Source of the DNA: Rhynchopus sp. YZ270_cl-10
Taxonomy: Eukaryota > Euglenozoa > Diplonemea > Diplonemida > Diplonemidae
Assembly: GCA_964035575.1 (NCBI GenBank)
Contig: OZ037924.1
Location: forward strand, 434,001 to 498,000
DNA: 64,000 bases
Direction of reading: 5' to 3'
Shown here: positions 41,181 to 50,683 of the stretch, piece after piece
Position numbering within the stretch: the first letter of the stretch is position 1
Layout of the letters: every line of letters starts with the position of its first letter
The notes under the pieces: generated by a model
The model's database searches: none
The model's input: the letters and a program-made list of their open reading frames with translations, nothing else
Told to the model about the DNA's origin: nothing
Translations under genes and position numbers: made by a program

Positions 41181-41878
41181 TCTCCTTTTTCTTCTTTTTC
41201 TTTTTCTTTTCTTCAACGCAACAAAAGACATGGTTATCTACATGAATCCCTGCATTAAACCCTGCAAAAAAAGAACAATAAAAAAAACAATACAACCACC
41301 CTCCCCACAAGCAGTCTGCGCCACGGCAGCTGAACCAACCACAAATAAAAGGATTTTTTTTTAACGCACCTACCTTGTGAGCGGAAAGTGTCAACGTCGT
41401 TCACTCACCCAACAAGGTGCTCCGCAACACCACCACCCAACAGGTGATTTTTAGTGTATGTGGAAGCGTCAACGCATCAAACAACTACAAGAAGGGGGGT
41501 GAGGGAACGACAACTGACACTTGCTTCTTCCATCCTCTCCCCCTTTCTTCTTTTGGTGTGGCTGAATGGGGGGGCGCAACGTGTGCAGAAGTACCCAATA
41601 AGGAGTTCGAATCACCCCCTCCCTTCAACTACCCCAGTGTGATTCAGGGGGTACGGACAACCTACGGGAGAACCACGGAGAACTGCTTTGGGGCTATATT
41701 AAGATTTGCGGAGCACCTTCGGGGAGAACCACGGAGAATCCGTTTGGTGATCACACCCCCATCTTTCCTTTGATTTCAATCTCTCTGCTGTGGTTTGCTT
41801 TTAAAAAAACAACGCAATTTATCCTCTATTCGGTACAGTCTTCTCCCACCCCTCTCCCTCTCCCCCTCCTCACCTCAT

Positions 41879-42601
41879 ATGATAATTCCTGTGGGGACAG
41901 AGGCATCATCGCCACGCAAGAAGGTGTACCCTTCGAAAGACGCGTTTTTGCAGTGGGACTATTTGCAGGCCCCAAAAGAGACCTTTGTGCCAGCACGTTT
42001 ACTGCATCATAAAAATTTGGAGACCGAGAGTGGGTGGTTGGTGGACAATGCGAAGTTGAGTTGTTCGCAGAAGAAACGGCAGGAGAGGGGTAACACTACA
42101 GTACATATGCAGGTAGACCCAAAGGTGTTTCATAAACGACGTGCAAAGGTTGTGGTTGGGTTTGAGGAGTATGCCAGCCTTTCATCACAGTACTGTATCT
42201 CTATGAGCGGAAGAGGGAAACCACACATCACCGCAACGAAGGCAGGGTGGTACGACAACCCATCGATGTTCACAAAGCCAAAAAAGCCCTTCTCAGACTT
42301 CCTTTCAACCAAACGAACCGAAAAGACAAGCGTTGCAACAAGCCTGCTCTCCTTCTTCAAACGCAAGAAGACAGTAAAGAAAGGCATAGGCGCGCCACAC
42401 TGTGTCCCCTGCATGGATGAATCCCTCTTCTCCGCAGGGTCCTGCACCGCACAAATCAACCGTTTCGACGAAAGACTCGCAGACGCAGAGCTCCGAGCAA
42501 CAACCTCCGGAGAAAATACACAATTTTCAAATACCTTTCAAACAGCACGCAAAAAGAAAAGCAAAAATGACATCTTTACAGATGTAAGCTGTTCTGCGTA
42601 A
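41879..42601 (+). CDS. Unknown basic protein, 240 residues
   Basis: This single open frame has coding-like composition from an ATG at 41879 (MIIPVGTEASSPRKKVYPSK); the upstream in-frame extension is low-complexity and probably leader. The protein is lysine-rich, with conserved-looking segments KDAFLQWDYLQAPKETFVP and KAGWYDNPSMFTKPKKPFSD. There is no signal peptide, membrane segment or recognised domain. It lies between the dehydrogenase and the BTB gene on the same strand. I do not recognise the family. Confidence 0.6.
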   Translation: MIIPVGTEASSPRKKVYPSKDAFLQWDYLQAPKETFVPARLLHHKNLETESGWLVDNAKLSCSQKKRQERGNTTVHMQVDPKVFHKRRAKVVVGFEEYASLSSQYCISMSGRGKPHITATKAGWYDNPSMFTKPKKPFSDFLSTKRTEKTSVATSLLSFFKRKKTVKKGIGAPHCVPCMDESLFSAGSCTAQINRFDERLADAELRATTSGENTQFSNTFQTARKKKSKNDIFTDVSCSA

Positions 42602-43049
42602 GGATCCAGAAGGGAAAGGGGTGATCGAAAAGGTGGAAAAAGAGGAAAAAGTCTGTGTTTTGCATGTTGTGGTATCTGTTGGTGTTTGCTTTCCCGTCTT
42701 TTGATGTCGTTTTCACGACTAAGCTGCGGGAAGGGGAAACATCTGGCAAGTACACTGGCTTTTGCGTAAGAGAGGTTTGCGCTTTCAGCTCCCATTTGTT
42801 CCCTTATGAACGGAGATGAGCTCTCTATTCTGCATATTCTTGTTACCCTCTCCCTAGTCTCAAATTTGTTTGAGCTGCTTTGCGTATTGGGGGATCGCAA
42901 AATGAAAAGTTTGAACAAAAGAGCGACTGTTTTTTTCTTTGAGACAACTGCCTTGCAAAGGTTGTAGTGGAGGAAATGAAAACATATCTGAGTGTTCCCG
43001 AATTTTTGGTGTGAGCAATGTAAAACACGACACAAAAAATCCGGTGCGA

Positions 43050-43441
43050 TCAACGAAAATTGCGTTGCCGTTTTGCTTCAGGCTTGGCGCTGTCGGGTGT
43101 GTCTGGGTCCGCCCTGCTCTTCTTCCTCTTCCTGCTTCTGAAGCGGTGTCCGGGCTGGGCCTGGCTGGCGATCACCGGCTTCCCGTTGATGACACATGGG
43201 TCTTCGGGGACGTCTTGGCGTGTCGTTACCTTAACGCACCAGGTCAGGTGAAGCCGTGTCGGTTTAGTGCGGCGACAAAGTCCGCGGGGTCGGCGAGTCC
43301 AACGTCGCCGTGGATCGTCGCGCAGGCGCGGCGTTCCTGGTCAGTATCTGTGATGACTAATCCGTACGACTTGGGTGATGCGATCACCCTTCCGTGGTAC
43401 AGCAACGCTGCACCACGAGCCTCCTTGAGGGAGTGCTCCGG
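43050..43441 (-). CDS. Unrecognised GC-rich coding exon(s), possibly a decayed gene
   Basis: After an acceptor-like sequence (TTTTTTTCGTTGATAG) a minus-strand frame of 65 codons reads very protein-like (GRVIASPKSYGLVITDTD, IHGDVGLADPADFVAALNR) and stops at 43244. An overlapping second frame then continues to 43050 (DVPEDPCVINGKPVIASQ) and ends in a nuclear-signal-like basic tail. Either an intron joins them or the reading frame is broken. The stretch is much more GC-rich than its surroundings. No upstream exon could be found, so this may be a remnant or a captured fragment. Confidence 0.35.
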
Positions 43442-43791
43442 CTATCAACGAAAAAAAATTCTTTTTCGTTTCTTTATCAGACTCTCAAACTCAGATATCA
43501 GTTTTTATTTTTTATTTTTTTTTCCACATTTTTTTTTGGTATGCCTGCTCCCAGAAACGTTTTGCACATCTCAACTTTACCCTCTTTTTAGGTACAGTTA
43601 GAAGGAAACTCGGATATAATACCTCCTTCATTAGGGTTTAAATTTCTGATTTCTTTGGCGTGTTTCTCCTCTCACCCATACGCGAACTTATTCTCTTTGG
43701 GTAAATATATGACAAACATGACTGAATGATCATTTTTTATCTTACACCCTTCATCACCTCCAGGGGTCCACCATCTCTCCCTCCCCATAAG

Positions 43792-44454
43792 ATGTACCTC
43801 AGCGTACAGAAGGGGAGCGTCGGACGCCCTGCCACAGCAGCGAAGTTCCGGGTCACGGACATCACCGAGGTGAACGTCGGGGGGGTTGTGTTCACGACGA
43901 CACTGGGCCGTTTGGTGTCTGTTGAGGGGAGCACGTTGAAGCAGATTATGGAGGAGAAAGCCCACGTTGATAAGGAGGGGCGGATATTTTTGGATAGGGA
44001 TGGGGCGATCTTTGGATATGTCTTGGAGCACTTACGAGACCGCTCCGCTCCACTACCTGAGGACAAGCTCACACTACAACGCATTCGCAACGACGCAACG
44101 TACTTTGGTCTGGCCTCGCTCATCGAGGCTGTCGAGCGCAAGCTGCAAATGACACACCGCCCCGACCACCCACGCCTCGTAGAAGTCAAGCTCCACGAAG
44201 CCTCCCTCCGTGAAGGCCTCACCGAGGTCCTCTGCATCCCTCTCGTCCCTGGTGTCCTCCAACCCCTCTTCCGTGACTTCGACAGCATCCCCTTCACCGA
44301 CATAGGCAAAGACGCAACCCGCCTCTTCAGCGTTGCCAACGTCGAGACCACAACGCAAGCTGCCTCCATGCTTCACGAAATGGGTGGCTACCGCACCATA
44401 GGTTTCAGCAACGGAGCGATTCTTATGCAACGTGACGATGCCTTACTAAGATAA
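43792..44454 (+). CDS. BTB/POZ potassium-channel-tetramerisation-type (KCTD-like) protein
   Basis: A single-exon gene of 220 residues. Residues about 25-115 form a T1-type BTB domain: VTDITEVNVGGVVFTTTLGR, then EGRIFLDRDGAIFGYVLEHL and NDATYFGLASLIEAVE, the usual order for KCTD proteins. The C-terminal half has no recognisable domain. KCTD proteins form oligomers and often act as cullin-3 adaptors, but that role is only inferred. ATG 43792 was chosen because the domain starts soon after; an upstream in-frame Met at 43726 would add a low-complexity leader. No transmembrane segment is present, so it is not a channel. Confidence 0.85.
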   Translation: MYLSVQKGSVGRPATAAKFRVTDITEVNVGGVVFTTTLGRLVSVEGSTLKQIMEEKAHVDKEGRIFLDRDGAIFGYVLEHLRDRSAPLPEDKLTLQRIRNDATYFGLASLIEAVERKLQMTHRPDHPRLVEVKLHEASLREGLTEVLCIPLVPGVLQPLFRDFDSIPFTDIGKDATRLFSVANVETTTQAASMLHEMGGYRTIGFSNGAILMQRDDALLR

Positions 44455-44765
44455 AGTAGGAACCTAAAAAAAAAAATGAAAATTTATTTAAACCTGAAAT
44501 TCATTAAGATTTTTTAGCCTTTGAGACAATGAGATGAGGCCCCTAGCCCCTTTCGGGTAGCATTTTGAGGCAACCTGATTAGCGATACCCCACCTTGGGA
44601 CAAGAGTCCCCCTTTTTTGTCTAGATTATTATTCGCATAATGCCATATTGGAATAGAAAAAAAACGGATTCCCCTTTTTTGGTTTATTCTTTGCTATGTA
44701 CTGTTTATCACCTATGCAATGTACATTTTTCAGGAAAAAAGGATTGTGTATAAATTTACAGAAAA
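44455..44765. other. Spacer between BTB and OGFOD3-like genes
   Basis: It contains a GC-rich block, 44541-44620, with several short dyads, among them GCCCCTTTCGGGTAGC at 44546-44561. Its reverse complement occurs at 8121-8136 and folds as a CCC-GAAA-GGG hairpin. Otherwise it is AT-rich. Confidence 0.4.
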
Positions 44766-45870
44766 ATGCTGCGTATTGCTTTGGTCAGCCTTCTGACATA
44801 TTCACTCCCCGATGCTGCTGCTAAGGTGAATGATGTTTTCCATGATGCAGACAAAACCGTTTTACCTTGCAAGAACATTGCTATGTACGAGACTCAATCG
44901 AAATGCGTGCCTGCGGAGTGCGGGACACGCCATGTTCCTGGGTTTTTTGATACAGATGTTGCGGCTGGGTTGAAGCGCATTGCGGAGAAAGGTCTGGCAT
45001 TGGGGAAACCTACAGGGCCTGCGTCTATTGTCGACCTGCATCAGGGTATTGTGAGCAGTGATGACGCCTTTATTAGCTACCACCAGAAGGCTGCGTATGT
45101 GAAGTCGAAGGGTGGTGACAAGCTTCTCATCAGAGAGGATGAAGTCGCATTGCTGCGAGGCCACATCGAGACCCTCAAGGACTTTGTCCTTCAGGAGTTT
45201 GGCCTGAAACAGAACGACGGTGCGTCGCCCTCGCTCTACCTCGCTAGCCCTATGTTCTTCTCCAAACTGCGGGCCGGTGAAGCCCGCAACCCTCACGACG
45301 AATACTGGCACCCCCACATCGACACAGAACAGTACGGTTCGTTTGTCTTCACAACACTCTCCTATCTTACAACGCAGAATGATAGCTTCGAGGGAGGCGA
45401 TTTGGTATGTAGTTTTAGAGGTTTTGGGGATTAAATATGGCTTTTTGAAGTTTCGTGGAAAAGAGGGATTTTATAGGGTTCCAAAGTTTATTTTGTGGGA
45501 ATCAGGAAGTAAATTAATCATATCTTGTGCCAGTGTAAGGTACACTGTTAATAGGAGGGGCCTTTTTGTATTTCAAGGCAACTTTGTATTTTGAGATTCA
45601 TTTTAATACATACCATAGGTAATTGACGGCATGCACCTGAACCCTATCTCTGGCACGGTAGTGGCGTTCACAAGCGGGGCAGAGAACCCACACAACGTCG
45701 AACGCGTCACCGAGGGGACACGCTACACATTGACAGTCGCCTTTACCTGCGCTCCACCTCCCACAGGCGTCTTGGTGAAAGACGCCTTCGCCGATCTCCC
45801 TTTAAGCGACGCAAAGGACGAGGAAGAATCCAGTAACGAATCCACAGAATCTGAAGAGAAGGGCTTGTAA
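44766..45870 (+). CDS. Secretory-pathway Fe(II)/2-oxoglutarate oxygenase (OGFOD3 / prolyl-4-hydroxylase-like), two exons
   Basis: Exons are 44766-45404 and 45619-45870 (phase 0; donor GTATGT, acceptor CATAG), giving 296 residues. The first 19 residues (MLRIALVSLLTYSLPDAAA) look like a signal peptide. The catalytic core is complete only after splicing: H184-x-D186 in YWHPHIDTEQY from exon 1, then H238 (ENPHNVE) and R248 (GTRYTLT) from exon 2. The P4H-type fold and the luminal signal resemble OGFOD3 and procollagen-lysyl/prolyl hydroxylase catalytic domains; the substrate is unknown. The C-terminus is acidic and Ser-rich. The 214-nt intron is required, because the first exon alone runs into a stop shortly past the donor. 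The next gene encodes another oxygenase of this superfamily. Confidence 0.85.
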
Positions 45871-46027
45871 GACGCCTCCTCTCCCTCCCCTCCCTCCACC
45901 AACGATACCGAAAACCCATCTCATCTAGAAAAAAGAAAATACCCCCCTTTTCCCTATCTCTCTCTCTCCCCCTCTTTCTCTCTCTCCAAACATCCACAGA
46001 AAAGCAACTTCTTCTAAACGGTACACA

Positions 46028-47011
46028 ATGTCGGCACCTCCACCTGTCGAAAAGGATGACAAAAAGAAGAAGGATAAGAAGAAAAACCGTCTTCAGGGCG
46101 CTGGAGGAGCGAAGAAGGTGAAGAAGGACAAACCGGCTGTATCTTCTTCTGGGGCTGTTGCTGGTTCTGGGGATTCCTCTGCGTGGAGTCAGAACCAACC
46201 TGACATGTCTGAGGAAGTTGAGCACGCTGCAAAGCTTAAGGCAATGCAGTGCATCTCCAACAGCGAGCCTAGCCAGGTCTACCCGACTGGACTCTGCGTC
46301 ATCAAGGAGTTCATTACAAAAGAGGAAGAGGCCCTTCTGATGGCCTTCTTCGATGCGCAAGAATGGGACCAAGAAACCAACATTGGACGCCGTACACAAC
46401 AATGGGGATTCTCCTTTGACTACAAAGAAATGACCGTTCTGAACGCTACCCGCCCTCTTCCAGACCTTCTTAAACCCCTCATGAAGCGTATGACAAGCAT
46501 TCCTGAAGGGGAAAACGAAGAAAGCGACCACTACGAGAATTTCCCCTTTGGTCCTAGAACCCCAGAGCAGATGATTGTGAATGAGTACACAACGGGGCAG
46601 GGGATTCACCCTCATTTGGATAGGAGGTGTTTCGGTGAGTGTATTGCATCGTTATCGCTTGGGGGTGGGGTAATGTTTGAGTTGGACCGGTCTGGGGGTG
46701 AATCTGGTACGACAACGATATTGAACGACTTCTCGAAGTGCCCAACCTTTGCGCAACGCACAGAGCTGCAAAAGAACACCTCTGCGTACGGCAAGGCGAT
46801 TTTCATGCCACCACGTTGCCTCATCATGATGAAAGACGAGGCGCGCTACCGTTGGACACACGGCATCCCCCCTTCCACCTTCGACGATCTCCCTACCGGA
46901 CGTGAAACCCGTTCTCGTCGCGTCTCCCTCACCTTCCGCACGCTAACCGAAGAATCCAAAGAAAGAATAGGAGAAGAAGCCGTCGATCTATCCGCTGCAT
47001 GGAAAAAGTAA
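46028..47011 (+). CDS. AlkB-homologue Fe(II)/2-oxoglutarate dioxygenase (ALKBH8-like domain)
   Basis: A single-exon gene of 327 residues. A Lys-rich, low-complexity head (residues 8-36) is followed by an AlkB domain. VNEYTTGQGIHPHLDRR supplies H196-x-D198, TERYRWTHGI-like sequence (RYRWTHGIP) supplies H278, and RVSLTFR supplies R298 and R304. The segment IASLSLGGGVMFEL and the LIMMKDEARYRWTHGI block are closest to ALKBH8, ALKBH6 and related proteins. Unlike ALKBH8 there is no RRM or methyltransferase domain, so it would be a stand-alone oxygenase, possibly acting on tRNA wobble uridine or another nucleic-acid target. It begins 157 bp after the OGFOD3-like gene. Confidence 0.88.
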   Translation: MSAPPPVEKDDKKKKDKKKNRLQGAGGAKKVKKDKPAVSSSGAVAGSGDSSAWSQNQPDMSEEVEHAAKLKAMQCISNSEPSQVYPTGLCVIKEFITKEEEALLMAFFDAQEWDQETNIGRRTQQWGFSFDYKEMTVLNATRPLPDLLKPLMKRMTSIPEGENEESDHYENFPFGPRTPEQMIVNEYTTGQGIHPHLDRRCFGECIASLSLGGGVMFELDRSGGESGTTTILNDFSKCPTFAQRTELQKNTSAYGKAIFMPPRCLIMMKDEARYRWTHGIPPSTFDDLPTGRETRSRRVSLTFRTLTEESKERIGEEAVDLSAAWKK

Positions 47012-47823
47012 TCTTTTTTTTTTTTGTTGAAAAAATGGGAAAAGTGGGAAGGGAAAAAAAAAACAATGTTCGTGCAAAGCGGGCAAAAGGATTGTGGATG
47101 GGTGTCGTTCTAACAACCTCAATTGGGACCCCCAAAATGCTCCTTTTCTTTGATGGGATAGTGCGAAAACTAAACGATAAAAAAAAAGGTTCACATTTTT
47201 GCATATTGTCAACTTCGATACAGTCTACCGCAGCCTGTGTGCACTCTACACCTTACTTACGTTGTGCACGACAGTTGGCGGCACAGTACGCTACTACCAA
47301 CCCCGCACCCCTACTGTATCTGTTCCGTTCAAATATAAAATTCGGGTGCTTCAACTCCATGTGCCTCGTCAAACTTTTGACTGTTTTGCGACATGTAGAG
47401 TTGAGACAAACACCGCTGAGAGTGTTATCTTTCCTGCGATGTGTGTTGTCAATGTTGCAATGTGAATTACAAGTGTATGTGCGGGCATTGACTTACCACA
47501 AAAATCACACACCGCAGTGCCTTCGTTTCCCTGCAGTTCATCATTCCCTTGTGAACCGTTCTCCTCGTCTCACTCTGCAACTCCAGCAGCTTCCAACTGA
47601 TTAAATATGTTGTCAGTGGATACAAAAACCTTGAAATCTTCAGGAGATGGAGCTGCTAAGCAGTGCAGATGCACACTTTTGCACTTCCTGTCTGTTCGTT
47701 TGGAAAACGAAATAGAGGGTATTCCCCGAAAAACACCAAATATCGTCGTCTCTGCCTCCCTCTCCCCTCTCCTGCATTCACACGCCCCATATCCAAATTA
47801 GCCTGTATATTTTACGAAAGACT
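47012..47823. other. Spacer after the ALKBH8-like gene
   Basis: Open frames on the plus strand (for example 46999-47604) are of mixed composition without domains. I see no RNA gene or clear repeat. Confidence 0.4.
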
Positions 47824-48110
47824 CAGTGTTTTTTCTAGAGGGGGTGCGGGGGTGCGCGCGCACCCCCCGTCAGACTTTCTTGAAATTTCAAGGGGGTGCG
47901 CGCACCCCCCAGTGCACCGTCTGGGGGCGGAGGGGGGGCAGGGTGGTTGGGGTGGGGACCCACCCCCTACCACTCTGCCCCCCCTTCACCTCCCAATCAT
48001 GCTCTCGCGAGTAAAGGGAGTCGGGGAAAAAACGCGGGGGAAAAAAATATGCACTTTTTTGCCCTGTGCACCCCCGTCAGCCAAAACCCCCGAATCCTAG
48101 AAAAACACTG
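47824..48110. mobile_element. Short TIR element with CAGTGTTTTTCTAG-type ends
   Basis: The left end reads CAGTGTTTTTTCTAG; the right end is the inverse of CAGTGTTTTTCTAG. The left interior has C/G-rich dyads (GGGGGTGCGCGCACCCCCC-like). The element is 287 bp and non-coding, and ends 23 bp before the start codon of the tail-anchored protein gene. No target duplication is seen. The terminus resembles the CTAGAAAACACTT end of the element at 17892. Confidence 0.5.
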
Positions 48111-48132
48111 TTGAAAGACACAAAATAAAAAA

Positions 48133-49227
48133 ATGACAAACGAAGAGCTCCGTGGAGAAACCCCCTACGCCGACTACGAGATCGACCAGGTACGGGACCG
48201 TACAGCCTCCTCTGCAGCTGCACGGTACAAAGCAGCACCAGAGGAGCTGGAGGAGGAGGAATTTGAGGAGTACGAAGAGGAGGAGGAAGAGGAGGATGAG
48301 GAGGAGCTGATCGCACGGCAGATGGAGGAGCTACGCCAGGCGCAAGCAGAGCTGGCAAGACAACAACGTGATTTAAAACGACGAAAGGCGAAGCAAGTAA
48401 CACAGCCTCGAGCACAACCACCACAACCACAACTACCCCAACCCGCTCCTATCCCAACACCACAAAACATCCTCCGCAGACGCCAAACAGAGAATACCAG
48501 AACAAGCCCGAATGTTTCAAACCACATCCCAAATCCTACCCCTTCTCCTCCCGAAAACCCTTTTCCAAAAAACCCCGGGGTGGCCGCCAGGGCGCTCTCA
48601 GGATCACGTCTCTCTCAACTCCGCCAACGTGCTGCCGATTTGTACCCCAGCGAACGGAGGGTAAACCCTAACCTGTCTAGGGCAGGGTATACGACGCAGA
48701 AACATCCACAAAAGGTTGACCGTGATTTTGGGAAGTATGAGGTTCCGCAGGGGAGGCCGACCGCGGGGGGGCGGATGAAGGAGGAGAACCTTGGTGGGGC
48801 GAGGGTGGCGCAGACTGCAGGGGGGTTATCCCCTGAGGCGGTTGAGGCGATGAAGTCGTTAGGATTAAATGGGTTCTTTACGGGGAATGGGGCTGGGCAG
48901 GGGGTGGGTGGTATGGGTGGTCTGGGGGGGATGCACGGTGCGCATGCAGGAGTAGGAGCAGGGAGAGGAGGAGGAGGAGGAGGAGGGCCAGGAGCAGGCC
49001 TGCCAGCTGCCATGTCCGGGATGAATGCGATGCAAGGGTTAGAATCGCTTGGTTCAATGAAAGGCATGGGGGCGAATGAGGTGCTAGCGTCGTACGGTAC
49101 GGATCTGTACGGTGGAGAGTCGACCTTCAGTGCATTCAGAAGGAAATACTCTAAATGGATTATCATCATAGTGGTGGTCGGGGCGTTGATGTTTCGTAGG
49201 GTCATAAAAGAGCTCTGGAGCAGTTGA
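48133..49227 (+). CDS. Tail-anchored membrane protein with acidic and Gly-rich regions
   Basis: A single-exon gene of 364 residues. The N-terminal third is very acidic (residues 36-57 mostly Glu/Asp) and then a charged helix (MEELRQAQAELARQQRDLKR). A Pro/Gln-rich linker, a region with KVDRDFGKYEVPQGRP, and a Gly/Met-rich part follow. It ends with one hydrophobic segment (WIIIIVVVGALMF) and a short basic tail, the layout of a tail-anchored protein inserted into ER or mitochondrial outer membrane. No catalytic domain is recognised. The start ATG lies 23 bp after an inserted inverted-repeat element. Confidence 0.75.
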   Translation: MTNEELRGETPYADYEIDQVRDRTASSAAARYKAAPEELEEEEFEEYEEEEEEEDEEELIARQMEELRQAQAELARQQRDLKRRKAKQVTQPRAQPPQPQLPQPAPIPTPQNILRRRQTENTRTSPNVSNHIPNPTPSPPENPFPKNPGVAARALSGSRLSQLRQRAADLYPSERRVNPNLSRAGYTTQKHPQKVDRDFGKYEVPQGRPTAGGRMKEENLGGARVAQTAGGLSPEAVEAMKSLGLNGFFTGNGAGQGVGGMGGLGGMHGAHAGVGAGRGGGGGGGPGAGLPAAMSGMNAMQGLESLGSMKGMGANEVLASYGTDLYGGESTFSAFRRKYSKWIIIIVVVGALMFRRVIKELWSS

Positions 49228-49340
49228 TTTTAAAAAAAAAAGTCAAAAAAAAATAAATCGTGAGTTAGGAAGAGATAGACCCCATACAGCACCTACCTCG
49301 CTAGCTGTTGAAATATGTGTGTGTGTATGAGAGGCAGTTC

Positions 49341-49487
49341 TATTTTTATACCTAAAGCGTAGCTTAAAGGAGAAATAGTTCCTCAGATACGGTAGCCAAT
49401 CACCCCTCCAACAGGGTAATTGTGCAATCAACGAAAAAACCTTTTTTCCCCTTTTACTTACCTATCAGAGTTACTATTTTTTCCCTC
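49341..49487 (+). repeat. Second copy of the intronic repeat of 12.0 kb; possible structured RNA
   Basis: It matches the reverse complement of 11987-12097, with AAAGCGTAGCTTAAAGGAG at its start and CAGAGTTACTATTTTTT at its end, plus an extra segment (about 11 bp) near 49410-49420. It lies 114 bp after the tail-anchored gene. Confidence 0.45.
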
Positions 49488-49650
49488 TTCTGTAACCCCT
49501 AACTGAAGTAGTCTGGCTTCCCTATTATTATTTTTTTTTGGCAGTCCACACTACCCGGGGGTGTCTCTAGGTTTGATTTCTCCCTTTGGGCATTTCCATG
49601 CTTTTTACAATAGAGGGTTTTCTCTCCCCCCCCAAAAAAAAAATTAAGGG

Positions 49651-49696
49651 TATAGTGGAGCTCATCCTTGAGGGTGTCTACACTAATACGACCAAG
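49651..49696 (+). repeat. Dispersed GTGGAGC...CTACACTAATAC motif, copy at 49.7 kb
   Basis: TATAGTGGAGCTCATCC then GGGTGTCTACACTAATACG, in the same order as at 40972 and 56971. Confidence 0.5.
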
Positions 49697-50008
49697 CAAA
49701 AATAAATAGGATGGTAGAGACTGTCTGAATGGCAGCTACACTAAACAGATTATCAAGAAAACAATAAACGATTGCATGAAGTGACTCCGGGAGCATTTTA
49801 TATATTTTTTTTGGACAACTTGGTATTTTTGTACGGTCATTTTTATTAACCTATTTCTCTAAATCTTTGCACCATTTTTTGGAAAAAAAAAACATAAAAC
49901 CAGAGCTACCACCTGCTTTTTAAAACCCCCCTTTGGAGAGCGTTCCACTGTGGGTATCACCTTTTTTTAACCCACTAACAGTAAGTCTTCCCCCTCCCTT
50001 CCCCCCTT

Positions 50009-50147
50009 CACGACGGGACCCAGTGACAAGTGAAAATGACAAGAAAATCACTTGTCATGACAAGTGACTTTTTTCAGTGACAAGTGACAAGTGAAATGAC
50101 CTGTGATTTAACTTGTCACTTGTCACTTGTCACTGGGTCCCGTCGTG
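50009..50147. mobile_element. Short TIR element (MITE-like), CACGACGG family
   Basis: A 139-bp element with perfect 25-bp terminal inverted repeats starting CACGACGGGACCCAGTGA. It is flanked by TT on both sides. The interior is made of ACAAGTGA words in both orientations, as in the member at 2401-2629. It lies upstream of the nucleoside diphosphate kinase gene and is non-coding. Confidence 0.7.
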
Positions 50148-50683
50148 TTAAGAACCACACACAACAAAAAGCAACAAAAAAGTCTACACTTTTTCTCACA
50201 GAACTAGAATGCCCCGATGTTTCCAATGATACTTGGGGCTGTTATGATTTCCCCCTCCGCCGGGTTTGCGAGTCACACACGAACCCTCTAGCAATCTACA
50301 ACAAAAGGAACATACACCAACTATCCCTTGTTATTCCATGCTTTACCATTCAAGGCTTACGCCTGCATCGGGCACGCTGGTTTGTTCACAGTAACCTCGA
50401 CGGTTACGGCCTACCCCCCTCCACAAACCACTTCCCTACAGGAACACACACACACATACACCCCTCTTTTTCTTTGCGGCATTTTGTGTATCGTCCACCC
50501 TACCCTCTACCCACTCCTCTTTTGTCCTCCTCCCCCTCTCCCCCCTTCACCCCTTTTACAACCCGTTTTTCTCTCTTGGTGAAGTGTTTCTCCGCCGTCG
50601 TGGGACGGGACCATAGAGCGGATCGCTCTTCCAAGAGGTTTTTAGAACTCTCCTCTCGCTTTTCTCTCTCTCTTTTTTTTGCA

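Larger units (their letters stand above)
39808..41878. other. Gene-poor stretch with dispersed repeats
   Basis: AT-rich, with long T runs. It contains two copies of the CTAAGC...GCTTAG hairpin repeat (40580 and 41114), one copy of the GTGTCTACACTAATAC motif (40972-41015) and a GGAGAACCACGGAGAA direct repeat (around 41669 and 41724). Open frames at 41417-41773 and elsewhere lack recognisable domains. Confidence 0.4.

Noticed and set aside
41550-41630. Possible tRNA: TGGCTGAATGG followed by GTTCGAATC resembles A and B boxes
   Set aside because: The flanking bases do not form an acceptor or T stem, and no anticodon arm fits.
50084-50683. N-terminal extension of the NDK frame by 200 codons
   Set aside because: It runs through an inverted-repeat element and a low-complexity Pro/Ser/Thr stretch; the conserved NDK start is at 50684.
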